A stretch of DNA of 64,000 nucleotides from contig DASXUG010000001.1 in NCBI GenBank assembly GCA_036504995.1, positions 124,001-188,000 of the forward strand. The letters are read 5' to 3'. Within the stretch, counting starts at the first letter, position 1. Each line of letters begins with the position of its first letter. A program made the position numbers and the translations under genes. The DNA comes from DASXUG01 sp036504995. GTDB lineage: Bacteria; Pseudomonadota; Gammaproteobacteria; Burkholderiales; Methylophilaceae. Below the pieces are notes generated by a model. The model did not search any database. It had not been told where the DNA came from and worked only from the letters and a program-made list of their open reading frames with translations. Below are positions 32,150 through 40,811 of this stretch, piece by piece.

Positions 32150-33445
32150 ATGGACGAACATCAGTCAAAAATCCCTTGTTGCCCAGAACTCATAGAGGAC
32201 AATCATTGTGATATTTTCAATTTTACTCGGGTACTCACTTACCCGACCAATGTAGAGTCACGCAATGGGCAGCAAGTGAGTGTGGAGGTGATTCTACATT
32301 TTAAATTTTCACGTTGTACCTTAGGCCTTACGCTTGGCGATCCTGCGTACAGCACCACATTACTCCCTGGCGAAAAAGTGCGCTTGAGCACCACCGATAG
32401 GAGAAGTCGTTTTAGCTTTGATAGTGAGAGCACGTTAAGCTATCGCAGCGAGCAAATCTCTGAAGATCAGTATTTTATGACGGCTGCGCAGAAATATATG
32501 GCAGACGGTTCTGCCGCCCAGTCAGGACATGCGAGCAGTACATCCGCGAGTAATTGGGATTTTCATGGAGACGCCAGTGGTAGTATTGGCATACTTTCAT
32601 TAAGCGCAGATGCCAGCACCAACGCTAGTGGTCATCATAATAGCAGCTCGGTTGCTGATTATTTAAATCAACAAAGTACCCATATGCAAAGTGCGTCTGC
32701 ACAAGCTGTTAGCGCTACGCATAAGGCGCACTCAGTTTCTATTGGTGAGGTCTCAAGCCGCACTCACATGCAGGGAGAGTCAGAAGATCACTATGAGGCA
32801 TCATCGCGCGAGTTTAGTAATTTAAATAAATGCCACGCAGTGACTTATACCTTTTACCGAATTAATAAAAAACAGAAAGTTAAATTCGAGCTGCTGGCTA
32901 TTGAAAAGCGTGTCCTTGATGACAATGCTCCTATTGGCGGTATTCTGCAAACACCCGCCACTAAGCCACTACCCATTGCATTGGTGCCGCAAGATATCGC
33001 CGCAACTGCAGTGATCAAGCGTAGCACAGCGGCTGGTAATGTGGCAGGTGCAAATCTTGAATCCGCAGCCTCATTAGCCGCCACACCCAATTTGCTACGT
33101 AGCAATTTGTTAATTAATGCTGATTTTAAAACGCCTATCGATAATGCAATTCGAGAAAAAGCCCTTAACTTTGTGAGCGAGCAATTGGTCGCAAAAAATC
33201 TTATTGGTAAAGATGGCAAAGTGACCAAAGAGATTAAGCAAAGTGTTGAATTCGAGTCAGAGTTCTCTCTGCCAACCCCAGGCGTCATCGTGAAAGGTTG
33301 TTTAGATGAGTGTGATGTTTGTGAGCCGCTACTCAAAGAGCGTATGCAGTTAGAAAACGATTTGCTACGCAAACAAATCGAGTTGTTAGATAAGTCACAA
33401 GAGTATCGCTGCTGTACTGTCCCCGCAGTGGAGCCGTGCCCTTAG
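32150..33445 (+). CDS. unrecognised 431-residue protein
   Basis: I cannot assign a family. It has no signal peptide or membrane segment. An N-terminal region (about 20-110) looks like a compact domain: RVLTYPTNVESRNGQQV, LGDPAYSTTLLPGEKVRLST, and a charged TDRRSRFSFDSES stretch. Residues 115-220 are low-complexity, rich in Ser, Ala, His, Gly and Thr. A second ordered block follows (CHAVTYTFYRINKKQKVKFE, about 230-255), then an Ala-rich part and an acidic helical end. Cysteines cluster at both ends (Cys10, Cys11, Cys20; later CLDECDVC and a CC pair), so metal or disulfide binding is possible. AAGGAGAG precedes the ATG. Confidence 0.85.
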   Translation: MDEHQSKIPCCPELIEDNHCDIFNFTRVLTYPTNVESRNGQQVSVEVILHFKFSRCTLGLTLGDPAYSTTLLPGEKVRLSTTDRRSRFSFDSESTLSYRSEQISEDQYFMTAAQKYMADGSAAQSGHASSTSASNWDFHGDASGSIGILSLSADASTNASGHHNSSSVADYLNQQSTHMQSASAQAVSATHKAHSVSIGEVSSRTHMQGESEDHYEASSREFSNLNKCHAVTYTFYRINKKQKVKFELLAIEKRVLDDNAPIGGILQTPATKPLPIALVPQDIAATAVIKRSTAAGNVAGANLESAASLAATPNLLRSNLLINADFKTPIDNAIREKALNFVSEQLVAKNLIGKDGKVTKEIKQSVEFESEFSLPTPGVIVKGCLDECDVCEPLLKERMQLENDLLRKQIELLDKSQEYRCCTVPAVEPCP

Positions 33446-33533
33446 GCAGTGTCAAGATAAGGCGTGATGGTGTTCTAACATCATTGCTATTAATCACTCA
33501 ATTTAATGAGGCTAAAGAAAAGGAGTCAATCTT

Positions 33534-33815
33534 ATGAACAATAAATTATGGTCATTCACTGTAGGTATAACACTGTGTATGATTTTAAGCTCACCTGTTT
33601 TTGGTAAAGGTGGCTCAGACGCCGCAGAAGGCAAAGTAGTGGGTGGCGACAATCCAGACAAGCTCACCTCAGATATTGTGGACTCACATGAAGAGGTGCC
33701 ACCACCTAGCCATAGCCAAATCAGCAGTTCGGATATTCAAGAACGTAAAGCCGTGCTGAGATGCAAAAAATTAAAGCCAGCGTTGCAGCAAAAGTGTTTG
33801 GATAATTTACCTTAA
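33534..33815 (+). CDS. small exported protein of unknown function
   Basis: A 93-residue protein with a clear signal peptide (about 1-24, SFTVGITLCMILSSPVFG), leaving a mature chain of about 69 residues. The mature part is acidic and polar in its first half (GGSDAAEGKVVGGDNPDKLT). The second half is basic, with two cysteines (AVLRCKKLKPALQQKCLDN) that could form a disulfide. AAAGGAGTC is a good ribosome-binding site. It lies 88 bases after the 431-residue gene on the same strand and may belong to the same transcript. No family recognised; export is predicted from the signal peptide. Confidence 0.75.
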   Translation: MNNKLWSFTVGITLCMILSSPVFGKGGSDAAEGKVVGGDNPDKLTSDIVDSHEEVPPPSHSQISSSDIQERKAVLRCKKLKPALQQKCLDNLP

Positions 33816-33842
33816 GATCATCCAAACGGGTGCGCTAAAAAG

Positions 33843-33884
33843 TGTGAGCAACGCTGTAATAGGTTGCTCACATTCGGTGTTCTC
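33843..33884. terminator. hairpin terminator between convergent genes
   Basis: TGTGAGCAAC (33843-33852) pairs exactly with GTTGCTCACA (33863-33872), a 10-bp stem with a 10-base loop, followed by TTCGGTGTTCTC. The T-tract is weak. It lies between the small exported protein gene and murU, which converge here. Confidence 0.55.
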
Positions 33885-33909
33885 GTGAGTGCTTGGCTCA
33901 GTATTTTCT

Positions 33910-34593
33910 TTAACTACTAGCTAACTGAGGTTTAATCAATGTATCCAGTGCATGTAGTCGCTCTGGCGTGCCTATATCATGCCAAATGCCTTGATAGTGT
34001 TGCCCTGTCACTAAGCCTAGCGCCATCGCTTGCTTTAATAGTGGTGCCAGTTTTGCAGGCTTTCCACGCACCATGTCCTTAAATAGTACTGGTGAGTATA
34101 TGCCGATGCCTGAAAATGTAAGTTTGTACTCACCATCTGCAAAGAGCTTGCTGTTATTTAAGGAAAAGTCACCTTGAGGGTGTTGCACTGGGTTGTTGAC
34201 CATCACTAGGTGGGCAATATTAGGATTTACAAGTGCGCTATGTAGTGGCTTAAAATCTATCTCAGTGAATACATCACCATTAACCACTAAAAATGGTGCA
34301 TCGCCCAATAAAGGCAATGCCTTGGCAATGCCCCCAGCGGTTTCTAGCGCGGTTTCTTCAGGGCTGTATTGTATATTTACACCCCACTGCTTACCGTCAC
34401 CTAGCGTATCTTCAATCTGCTGGCCTAAATGCGCATGGTTGATAATTAATTCAGTAAACCCCGCATTAGCAAGTCGTTCAATATGCCACACGATGAGCGG
34501 TTTGCCACCCACTCTTAGTAGCGGCTTGGGCGTGTGGTCGGTGAGTGGTCGCATACGCTCACCGCGGCCCGCTGCCAGTATCATCGCTTTCAT
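33910..34593 (-). CDS. murU: N-acetylmuramate alpha-1-phosphate uridylyltransferase
   Basis: I start at ATG 34593 (MKAMILAAGRGERMRPLTDH), giving 227 residues; the longer frame overlaps amgK. The N-terminus is the nucleotidyltransferase signature (LAAGRGERMRPLT.H.PKPLL), with FLVVNGDVFTEID for metal and nucleotide binding and WHDIGTPERLHALD near the end. MurU makes UDP-N-acetylmuramate from the product of AmgK, whose gene ends 10 bases upstream. Together they recycle cell-wall MurNAc and bypass MurA, giving intrinsic fosfomycin tolerance in Pseudomonas. The pairing with amgK makes MurU more likely than a generic sugar nucleotidyltransferase. Confidence 0.92.
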   Translation of the reverse strand: MKAMILAAGRGERMRPLTDHTPKPLLRVGGKPLIVWHIERLANAGFTELIINHAHLGQQIEDTLGDGKQWGVNIQYSPEETALETAGGIAKALPLLGDAPFLVVNGDVFTEIDFKPLHSALVNPNIAHLVMVNNPVQHPQGDFSLNNSKLFADGEYKLTFSGIGIYSPVLFKDMVRGKPAKLAPLLKQAMALGLVTGQHYQGIWHDIGTPERLHALDTLIKPQLASS

Positions 34594-34603
34594 TTTGGGC
34601 GCC

Positions 34604-35599
34604 CTAAAATGTATAGCCAGCTTTGAGCTCAACACCTGCTAGGTCTTCTAGTAAGCGCTGCATAGGCTTTAGCTCAATATAGCGTTCACATACACGGCGT
34701 AAATAGTGCATGACTAATGGCATATCTTTGACATAGCCATCTTTACCGTCACGGTGGCATAGCCTTGCAAAAATGCCGAGTACTTTAATATGGCGTTGTG
34801 CGCCCATATATTCAAAATCGCGGTAAAAGTCGGCTACATCATGTGCAACAGGTAGGCCAGCTTTTTTGGCAGCTTGCCAATAACGTACTACCCAATCCAG
34901 CACTTGGTCTTCTTCCCAACTGATATAGGCATCTTTCAGGAGGGAAACCAAATCGTAGGTAATTGGGCCATAGACTGCGTCCTGAAAATCTAACACACCA
35001 GGATTGTTCTCGCATACCATCAGGTTGCGAGAGTGATAATCGCGATGCACATAGACTTTAGGTTGCGCAAGGATGTTGGCATTGAGCAAAGCAAAGGTTT
35101 TATCCAATACGCCTTGGTATTTTTCAGTCAGGGTGCGGTTGAGGTGTTTGTTGATATACCAATCGGGGAATAGCTGCATTTCACGCGTAAGTAAGGCTTC
35201 GTCATAGTCAGGAAAAATATTGGGCTTGCTGGCTAGTTGCAACTTGATTAAAGCTTGATTGGCGTCGAGGTACAGCTTGCTAGCAGAATTTTCATTGAGC
35301 GCGCTCAAATAGGTAGCATTTCCTAAATCCGTCAGTAGTAAAAAGCCTTGCTCGATATTTTGGTGCAGTACTTTAGGTACGTTTAGGCCAGCCTCGCCAA
35401 ATACTTCAGCCACCTGCACAAATGGGCGGCAATCTTCTTGGGGGGGCGGAGCGTCCATGGCGATAAGCGTGCGACCATCTGCAAAGGTGAGTCTAAAATA
35501 ACGTCTAAAGCTTGCATCGGCCGAGGCGGTAGTTAATTGATAAGACTCGCCGCTTAATACCTGATTAAGCCAATCTTGCAATTGTTGTTGTCTAAGCAC
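34604..35599 (-). CDS. amgK: N-acetylmuramate/N-acetylglucosamine kinase
   Basis: A 331-residue kinase of the aminoglycoside-phosphotransferase fold. ASFRRYFRLTFADGRTLIAMDAPP (split by the ATP-binding strand) marks the N-lobe near 25-50. PKVYVHRDYHSRNLMVCENNPGVLDFQDAVYGP gives the catalytic HRDYHSRN loop and the metal-binding LDFQDA near 185-215. AmgK phosphorylates the anomeric carbon of MurNAc and GlcNAc. It is followed at once by murU and divergent from lptD, the arrangement known from pseudomonads and many betaproteobacteria. Secure by motif and context. Confidence 0.92.
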   Translation of the reverse strand: MLRQQQLQDWLNQVLSGESYQLTTASADASFRRYFRLTFADGRTLIAMDAPPPQEDCRPFVQVAEVFGEAGLNVPKVLHQNIEQGFLLLTDLGNATYLSALNENSASKLYLDANQALIKLQLASKPNIFPDYDEALLTREMQLFPDWYINKHLNRTLTEKYQGVLDKTFALLNANILAQPKVYVHRDYHSRNLMVCENNPGVLDFQDAVYGPITYDLVSLLKDAYISWEEDQVLDWVVRYWQAAKKAGLPVAHDVADFYRDFEYMGAQRHIKVLGIFARLCHRDGKDGYVKDMPLVMHYLRRVCERYIELKPMQRLLEDLAGVELKAGYTF

Positions 35600-35772
35600 A
35601 AATATTTACCTTATAAAAAAGTGTTAAAATTCAATCATCAAGCTCAAATGAGCGGAATTTACACATTGCCTAAAATGCGAATTTATGCGATTTTATCACT
35701 CTAGCAAAAATCACTCACAAAATAAGTCAAAATAGATACTAGGCTCGCAATCACTTTAGCTTAAAAAACACT

Positions 35773-38376
35773 TTGAAAATTCGATTAATCACACTGACTA
35801 TCGGCTTGTTGCCGTTTAATATTTCGCAATTAAGTGCAGCAGAGCTTAACTCTGTTGCCCATGATGTTGTGCAAGAAAATGGTGAGCCAGTACGCTTAAT
35901 ACTGGATTGGACCTTGCTTGCTGAAAATATGAGTGTGGTGCCGCAAGCTGAAGCGGGGACAGTTGAGCAGAAGAAAAAGACAAAAGTCGACAAGCGTCAA
36001 AGTGTTGCGATTGAAAACACCCCAATTCAGAAGATCAAGCTAAGAATGAGCCCTGCGATTGCCAATTTTGAGCCACTAAATGAAACAGTCGAGGATGCAG
36101 CCAATGTAAGCGAAAACAATACGCCAGTTTCACCTGATGCCATTGTGATTCAGGGCGATAAAATGCAGATTTATCAAGACCGTCAATACACCACCACAGG
36201 TAACGCTGCCTTACTTAAGCAAGGGCAAAACATCTATGGAGACACGATTAACTACGATGTTGAAAATGGCCAGCTTAATGTAGTAGGTAACAGTAAGATT
36301 GTGGCGCAAGAAAGCGTGGTTGATGGCTCAGAACTTCATATGCGCTTAGACGATAACGTGGGTGAGATGAAAGACTCCAGTTTTACCATGAGCACTCCAG
36401 GTCGAGGCTTGACCCGCTCTGCACAGCCCCAAACACCCACGCTTTACAATGATATTGCGGAAAATAATCAATCTTACACCCAACAAAATATTGATGATAA
36501 CTCCTCCGTTAACACTCCGCTCGATGGGGCGGTGAAGTCGCGTGGCGATGCGGATACGATTCTATTTGAAGGCCAAAATAGAAAGCGCTTAAAAAATGCG
36601 CGTATTACCACCTGTGAAGTGGGCAATAATGACTGGTATATAAAGTCTAGTGACTTAGAGTTGGATGACTATACCAAAACGGGTACTGGTCGTAACGCCC
36701 GCGTTGAGTTCAAAGATGTGCCTATCTTATACACACCTTGGATACGCTTTCCCTATTCTAATGAGCGTAAATCTGGCTTTCTCGCACCTACTATAGGAAC
36801 TACTTCAAAAAGTGGTTTGGAAATGGTGGCGCCGTATTATTGGAACATTTCTCCTAATATGGATGCCACTTTAGCAGCGCGGTATTTATCTAAACGCGGT
36901 ATTCAGTTGCAAGGTGAGTTTAGATATCTGGATGAGCATTATTCAGGTATTAATAATATTGAATATTTAAATAATGATGACTCGACCGATAAAACGCGTT
37001 TTTATATCAAACTTAAGCACCAGCAGACCTTAAGCAATGGCGTTTCATTTAATTATGATTATTCCAAAGTGTCAGATAATGCATATTTCTCGGATATGAC
37101 CTCGCGCATTATTACCACCAGTTTGGTCAATCTGCCGCAACAGGCTTCTGTCAGTTATAGCTATGGCGGTTGGGGCTTTAATGCACTAGTGCAAAAATAT
37201 CAAACACTCGATAATGTTTCATTTCCTTACGAGCGTTTGCCACAAATCACTGCTACAACCGATCAAGACTTTGGACCGTTCAATTTTAAAATGAATAACC
37301 AGTTTGTGCGCTTTGATACAGATTTGAGCGCTCCACAAACTTTGGTAAAAGGTAATCGCTTTTCTACCTACCCAAGCATAAGCCTACCCTATGCGGTGCC
37401 TTTTGGTTATATTACGCCTAAGCTTGGTGTGAGCTATACCAATTACGACTTAACTAATTTTGCGCCAACTGGCTTGGATGCAAACTCTACGCGCACACTG
37501 CCGATTTTCAGTTTAGATACAGGCGTGTTTTTTGACCGTAAAACCAAAATTGGCAAAAATAGTTACACGCAAACGTTAGAGCCGCGTTTGTTCTATGTTT
37601 ATATTCCGTACCAAGATCAATCCAAGATGCCTGTGTTTGATTCGGCGCTGGCTGATTTAAATTTGGGTACGTTGTTTCTTGAAAATCAATACGTGGGCGG
37701 TGATCGTGTCAACAATGCAAACCAGTTGAGCATGGCGGTAACCAGTCGCTTATTTGATGCGAATACGGGGGTACAGCGCTTGGCCGCTACCTTGGGGCAG
37801 CGCTTCTATTTTACCGAGCAAAAAGTAGGCTTGCCAAGTGAAACATTACGCACTAGTGATAGTTCGGACATCGTGGCTGCTATTACAGCGCGTTTGCGTA
37901 ATAATTGGGCTTTAGACTCAGCCTTACAATACAACACTTCGGGTAATGATATTGTAAAGGCCAATATTGGCACGCGTTACAATCCAGAACCAGGCAAAGT
38001 GCTTAACCTGAGTTATCGCTATACCCAAGCGCAAGCATCGTCTGCTGTAGGGGCACTGAATCAGGTCAACGTGTCTGGACAGTGGCCGTTAGGTAAGGGG
38101 TATTATGGCGTAGGGCGTTATAATTACTCATTAGAAGATAAACAGCCTATTGAAGTGCTAGCAGGTATCGAATATGATGCGAGTTGCTGGAAGACGCGTG
38201 CTGTGATGCAACGCCTGACCACTACCACTGGTGATGCTAACTATGCCTTCTTTTTACAACTTGAGTTAGATGGTTTAGCCTCTGTGGGCTCAAACCCCAT
38301 GACTTTATTAAGCCGTGAAATCCCTGGATATTCTAAAAACATTCCCGATGCATATCGACAAGAAAACCGTGAGTAA
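35773..38376 (+). CDS. lptD: LPS-assembly protein LptD
   Basis: An 867-residue outer-membrane protein that, with LptE, places lipopolysaccharide in the outer leaflet. The start is TTG 35773, giving signal peptide MKIRLITLTIGLLPFNISQLSA. An OstA/LptA-like jellyroll follows at about 120-215 and the LptD barrel at about 300-860 (PWIRFPYSNERKSGFLAPTI at its beginning). Only two cysteines are present (in RITTCEVG and DASCWKTR), against four in E. coli, enough for one inter-domain disulfide. A polar insert of about 50 residues rich in Asn, Gln, Asp and Ser splits the jellyroll from the TTCEVG strand. SurA, its folding helper, is the next gene. Confidence 0.95.
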   Translation: MKIRLITLTIGLLPFNISQLSAAELNSVAHDVVQENGEPVRLILDWTLLAENMSVVPQAEAGTVEQKKKTKVDKRQSVAIENTPIQKIKLRMSPAIANFEPLNETVEDAANVSENNTPVSPDAIVIQGDKMQIYQDRQYTTTGNAALLKQGQNIYGDTINYDVENGQLNVVGNSKIVAQESVVDGSELHMRLDDNVGEMKDSSFTMSTPGRGLTRSAQPQTPTLYNDIAENNQSYTQQNIDDNSSVNTPLDGAVKSRGDADTILFEGQNRKRLKNARITTCEVGNNDWYIKSSDLELDDYTKTGTGRNARVEFKDVPILYTPWIRFPYSNERKSGFLAPTIGTTSKSGLEMVAPYYWNISPNMDATLAARYLSKRGIQLQGEFRYLDEHYSGINNIEYLNNDDSTDKTRFYIKLKHQQTLSNGVSFNYDYSKVSDNAYFSDMTSRIITTSLVNLPQQASVSYSYGGWGFNALVQKYQTLDNVSFPYERLPQITATTDQDFGPFNFKMNNQFVRFDTDLSAPQTLVKGNRFSTYPSISLPYAVPFGYITPKLGVSYTNYDLTNFAPTGLDANSTRTLPIFSLDTGVFFDRKTKIGKNSYTQTLEPRLFYVYIPYQDQSKMPVFDSALADLNLGTLFLENQYVGGDRVNNANQLSMAVTSRLFDANTGVQRLAATLGQRFYFTEQKVGLPSETLRTSDSSDIVAAITARLRNNWALDSALQYNTSGNDIVKANIGTRYNPEPGKVLNLSYRYTQAQASSAVGALNQVNVSGQWPLGKGYYGVGRYNYSLEDKQPIEVLAGIEYDASCWKTRAVMQRLTTTTGDANYAFFLQLELDGLASVGSNPMTLLSREIPGYSKNIPDAYRQENRE

Positions 38377-38377
38377 A

Positions 38378-39742
38378 ATGCCACACATCGTTAAATTTAT
38401 GACTAAACCCTTTTCGTTTTTAGGTAAGCAATCTGTTAGATTGTGCAGTTTTCTACTCGTCATGCTGTTTGCTTTCAGCTTACCACTTCAGTCGCTCGCT
38501 AAAGAGGCGGTCGAAGTGGTCAAGATGGATCGTATTGTTGCCGTGGTTGACCAAGGCGTTATCACCGAACATGAGTTGGATGACCGCATTCGCACCGTAA
38601 CGGCACAATTAGAGAAGCAGGGTGGTGAGTTGCCGCCTGAGAATATTTTACAAAAGCAAATTTTAGAGCGCTTGATTAATGACCGTTTGCAGACGCAACT
38701 GGCAGCACAAACAGGCCTGCGCGTCGACGATGCGCAGCTCGATAAAACCATTGAGCGTATCGCTAATCAAAACAAGATGGATGTGCCACAATTTAAAAAA
38801 GCGCTGGCAGATGATGGGATTGTTTATCGTAAATTTCGTGAAGATATTCGTAACGAAATTTTAATCGCACGCTTACGTGAGCGCGAAGTGGATAACAAAA
38901 TCAATATTACAGAGGCTGAAATTGATAACTATTTAACTACACAAGCAGCAGGTGGTGCCGCTCAAGATGAATATGAGATTTCACATATTTTGATTCGCTC
39001 TCCTGAAAACAGTGATGCCGAAACGCTTAAAAAACTCAAAGAGAAAGCGTCACAAGCTTATTTACAGCTAAAGTCAGGTGTTGATTTTTCTAAAGTATCG
39101 GCCAGCATGTCAGATGCGCCTAATGCGCTAGAGGGTGGCAAGCTGGGTTGGAAGCAAGCTGGGCAAATCCCCGCTATGTTTGCCGCAGCACTTAAAACCA
39201 TGCAAGTGGGAGAGCTTACGCCGATTTTACAAAGCCCGAATGGCTTCCATATTCTAAAGCTGACGAATCGCCGCGGTGGTTCATCCCCGTTGATGGTGGA
39301 TCAAACCCATGTGCGTCATATTTTGCTCAAACTCAATGAGGTGATGACAGATAATGATGCTAAGAAAAAAATGGAAGCGATTAAGCAGCGTTTGGACAGC
39401 GGTGAAGATTTTGCGCTTGTGGCAAAACAAGTGTCTGAGGATGGCTCAGCGAGCAATGGTGGGGATTTAGGCTGGGTTAATCCAGGTGAGACCGTGCCAC
39501 AATTTGAACAAGCCATGAATTTGCTGGCGATTAAAGAAATTAGTGAGCCGATTCGCAGCCCATTTGGTTGGCACATTATGCAAGTGCTAGAGCGTCGTAA
39601 ACAGGATATGACCAACGAGGCTGCCCGCCTTAAAGCGCGTCAAGAGATTCGTGCACGCAAGGCTGATGAGGCTTATCAAGACTGGTTGCGTGAGTTACGT
39701 GATCGCGCCTATGTTGAGCTACGCTTAGAAGATAAATACTAA
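38378..39742 (+). CDS. surA: periplasmic chaperone and peptidyl-prolyl isomerase SurA
   Basis: I start at ATG 38378, one base after the lptD stop, giving 454 residues. The signal peptide has its hydrophobic core at SFLLVMLFAFSLPLQSLA. The chaperone N-domain (about 50-180, VAVVDQGVITEHELDDRI and LERLINDRLQTQLA) is followed by two parvulin domains: about 195-295 (YEISHILIRSP) and about 310-415 (THVRHILLKLN, GGDLGWVNPGETVP). SurA escorts outer-membrane proteins, notably LptD, through the periplasm. An earlier ATG at 38348 inside lptD is possible but would lengthen the signal peptide. Close packing with lptD implies coupling. Secure. Confidence 0.95.
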   Translation: MPHIVKFMTKPFSFLGKQSVRLCSFLLVMLFAFSLPLQSLAKEAVEVVKMDRIVAVVDQGVITEHELDDRIRTVTAQLEKQGGELPPENILQKQILERLINDRLQTQLAAQTGLRVDDAQLDKTIERIANQNKMDVPQFKKALADDGIVYRKFREDIRNEILIARLREREVDNKINITEAEIDNYLTTQAAGGAAQDEYEISHILIRSPENSDAETLKKLKEKASQAYLQLKSGVDFSKVSASMSDAPNALEGGKLGWKQAGQIPAMFAAALKTMQVGELTPILQSPNGFHILKLTNRRGGSSPLMVDQTHVRHILLKLNEVMTDNDAKKKMEAIKQRLDSGEDFALVAKQVSEDGSASNGGDLGWVNPGETVPQFEQAMNLLAIKEISEPIRSPFGWHIMQVLERRKQDMTNEAARLKARQEIRARKADEAYQDWLRELRDRAYVELRLEDKY

Positions 39743-39809
39743 GCTTATTAACTCAATTATCCAAACCTTGACTAGCTACTAGCCAAGCACCTAGGACAAC
39801 TTTAACTCA

Positions 39810-40808
39810 GTGACACAAGCCATACCCTCCATCGTCATTACCTCAGGCGAGCCTGCTGGCATTGGCTTAGACCTTTGCGCCATGCTCGCCCATCACGCTT
39901 TGCCCGCCAAACTGACAGTGATTGCCGATAAAACAGCACTTACGGCACGCGCACAGGCTCTGGGGATTGCTCTGCATCTGCAAGATTATGCGCCGCAAGC
40001 GCAGCTTGCGCATACTGGTGATGGCACGCTGGAAGTGCTTCATCTCGCTGCATCTCAACCAGTGTTGGCAGGTCAACTCAATGTGGCTAATAGCCACTAT
40101 GTGCTGAACACCTTGGTACGTGCAACAGATGGTTGCCTAAGTGGAGAGTTTGGCGCCATGGTGACCGCGCCTGTGCATAAAGGCATCATCAATGATGCGG
40201 GCATTGTCTTCACCGGGCACACTGAGTTTATTCAAGAGCACACTCATACCGACGAAGTGGTGATGATGCTGGTCGGTGGCGGTATGCGCGTAGCACTAGC
40301 TTCACGTCATTTGCCGCTTACACAAGTAGCGGGTGCAATCACACAAGCTGGTTTAGAAAAAACCATACGTATTATTCATGCCGATTTAATCCAAAAGTTC
40401 GGTATTCTCAAGCCGCGTATTCTAGTGGCAGGCTTAAACCCACACGCAGGAGAAGGTGGTTATTTAGGCACAGAAGAAATCACCACGATTAACCCAGTGC
40501 TTGAAAAGCTGCGTTTGGAAGGCATGGATTTGGTTGGTGCGTTACCAGCAGATACCATGTTTTCACAAAAGAATATGAAGATTGCAGATGCATTTCTCGC
40601 CATGTACCACGACCAAGGCTTGGCGGTACTCAAGCACGCCAGTTTTGGCGAGGGGGTGAATATTACATTGGGTTTACCGATTGTTCGTACCTCCGTAGAT
40701 CACGGTACCGCGCTTGATTTAGCAGGCTCAGGCAAGGCCGAGATTGGCAGTTTGATGGCAGCCATCTATTTGGCCATTGAGCTTGCCGCCAAGAAAGCCA
40801 ACATATAA
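39810..40808 (+). CDS. pdxA: 4-hydroxythreonine-4-phosphate dehydrogenase
   Basis: A 332-residue enzyme of vitamin B6 synthesis, oxidising 4-phosphohydroxy-threonine with NAD. It opens with PSIVITSGEPAGIGLDLCAML and contains GHTEFIQEHT, LNPHAGEGGYLGTEEI and DTMFSQKNMKIADAFLAMYHDQGLAVLKH (shown in part), whose His residues bind the metal, then VRTSVDHGTALDLAGSGKA. The start is GTG 39810 after CTAGGAC. The stop touches the start of rsmA. The lptD-surA-pdxA-rsmA order is conserved in many proteobacteria. Secure. Confidence 0.97.
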   Translation: MTQAIPSIVITSGEPAGIGLDLCAMLAHHALPAKLTVIADKTALTARAQALGIALHLQDYAPQAQLAHTGDGTLEVLHLAASQPVLAGQLNVANSHYVLNTLVRATDGCLSGEFGAMVTAPVHKGIINDAGIVFTGHTEFIQEHTHTDEVVMMLVGGGMRVALASRHLPLTQVAGAITQAGLEKTIRIIHADLIQKFGILKPRILVAGLNPHAGEGGYLGTEEITTINPVLEKLRLEGMDLVGALPADTMFSQKNMKIADAFLAMYHDQGLAVLKHASFGEGVNITLGLPIVRTSVDHGTALDLAGSGKAEIGSLMAAIYLAIELAAKKANI

Positions 40809-40811
40809 GTG

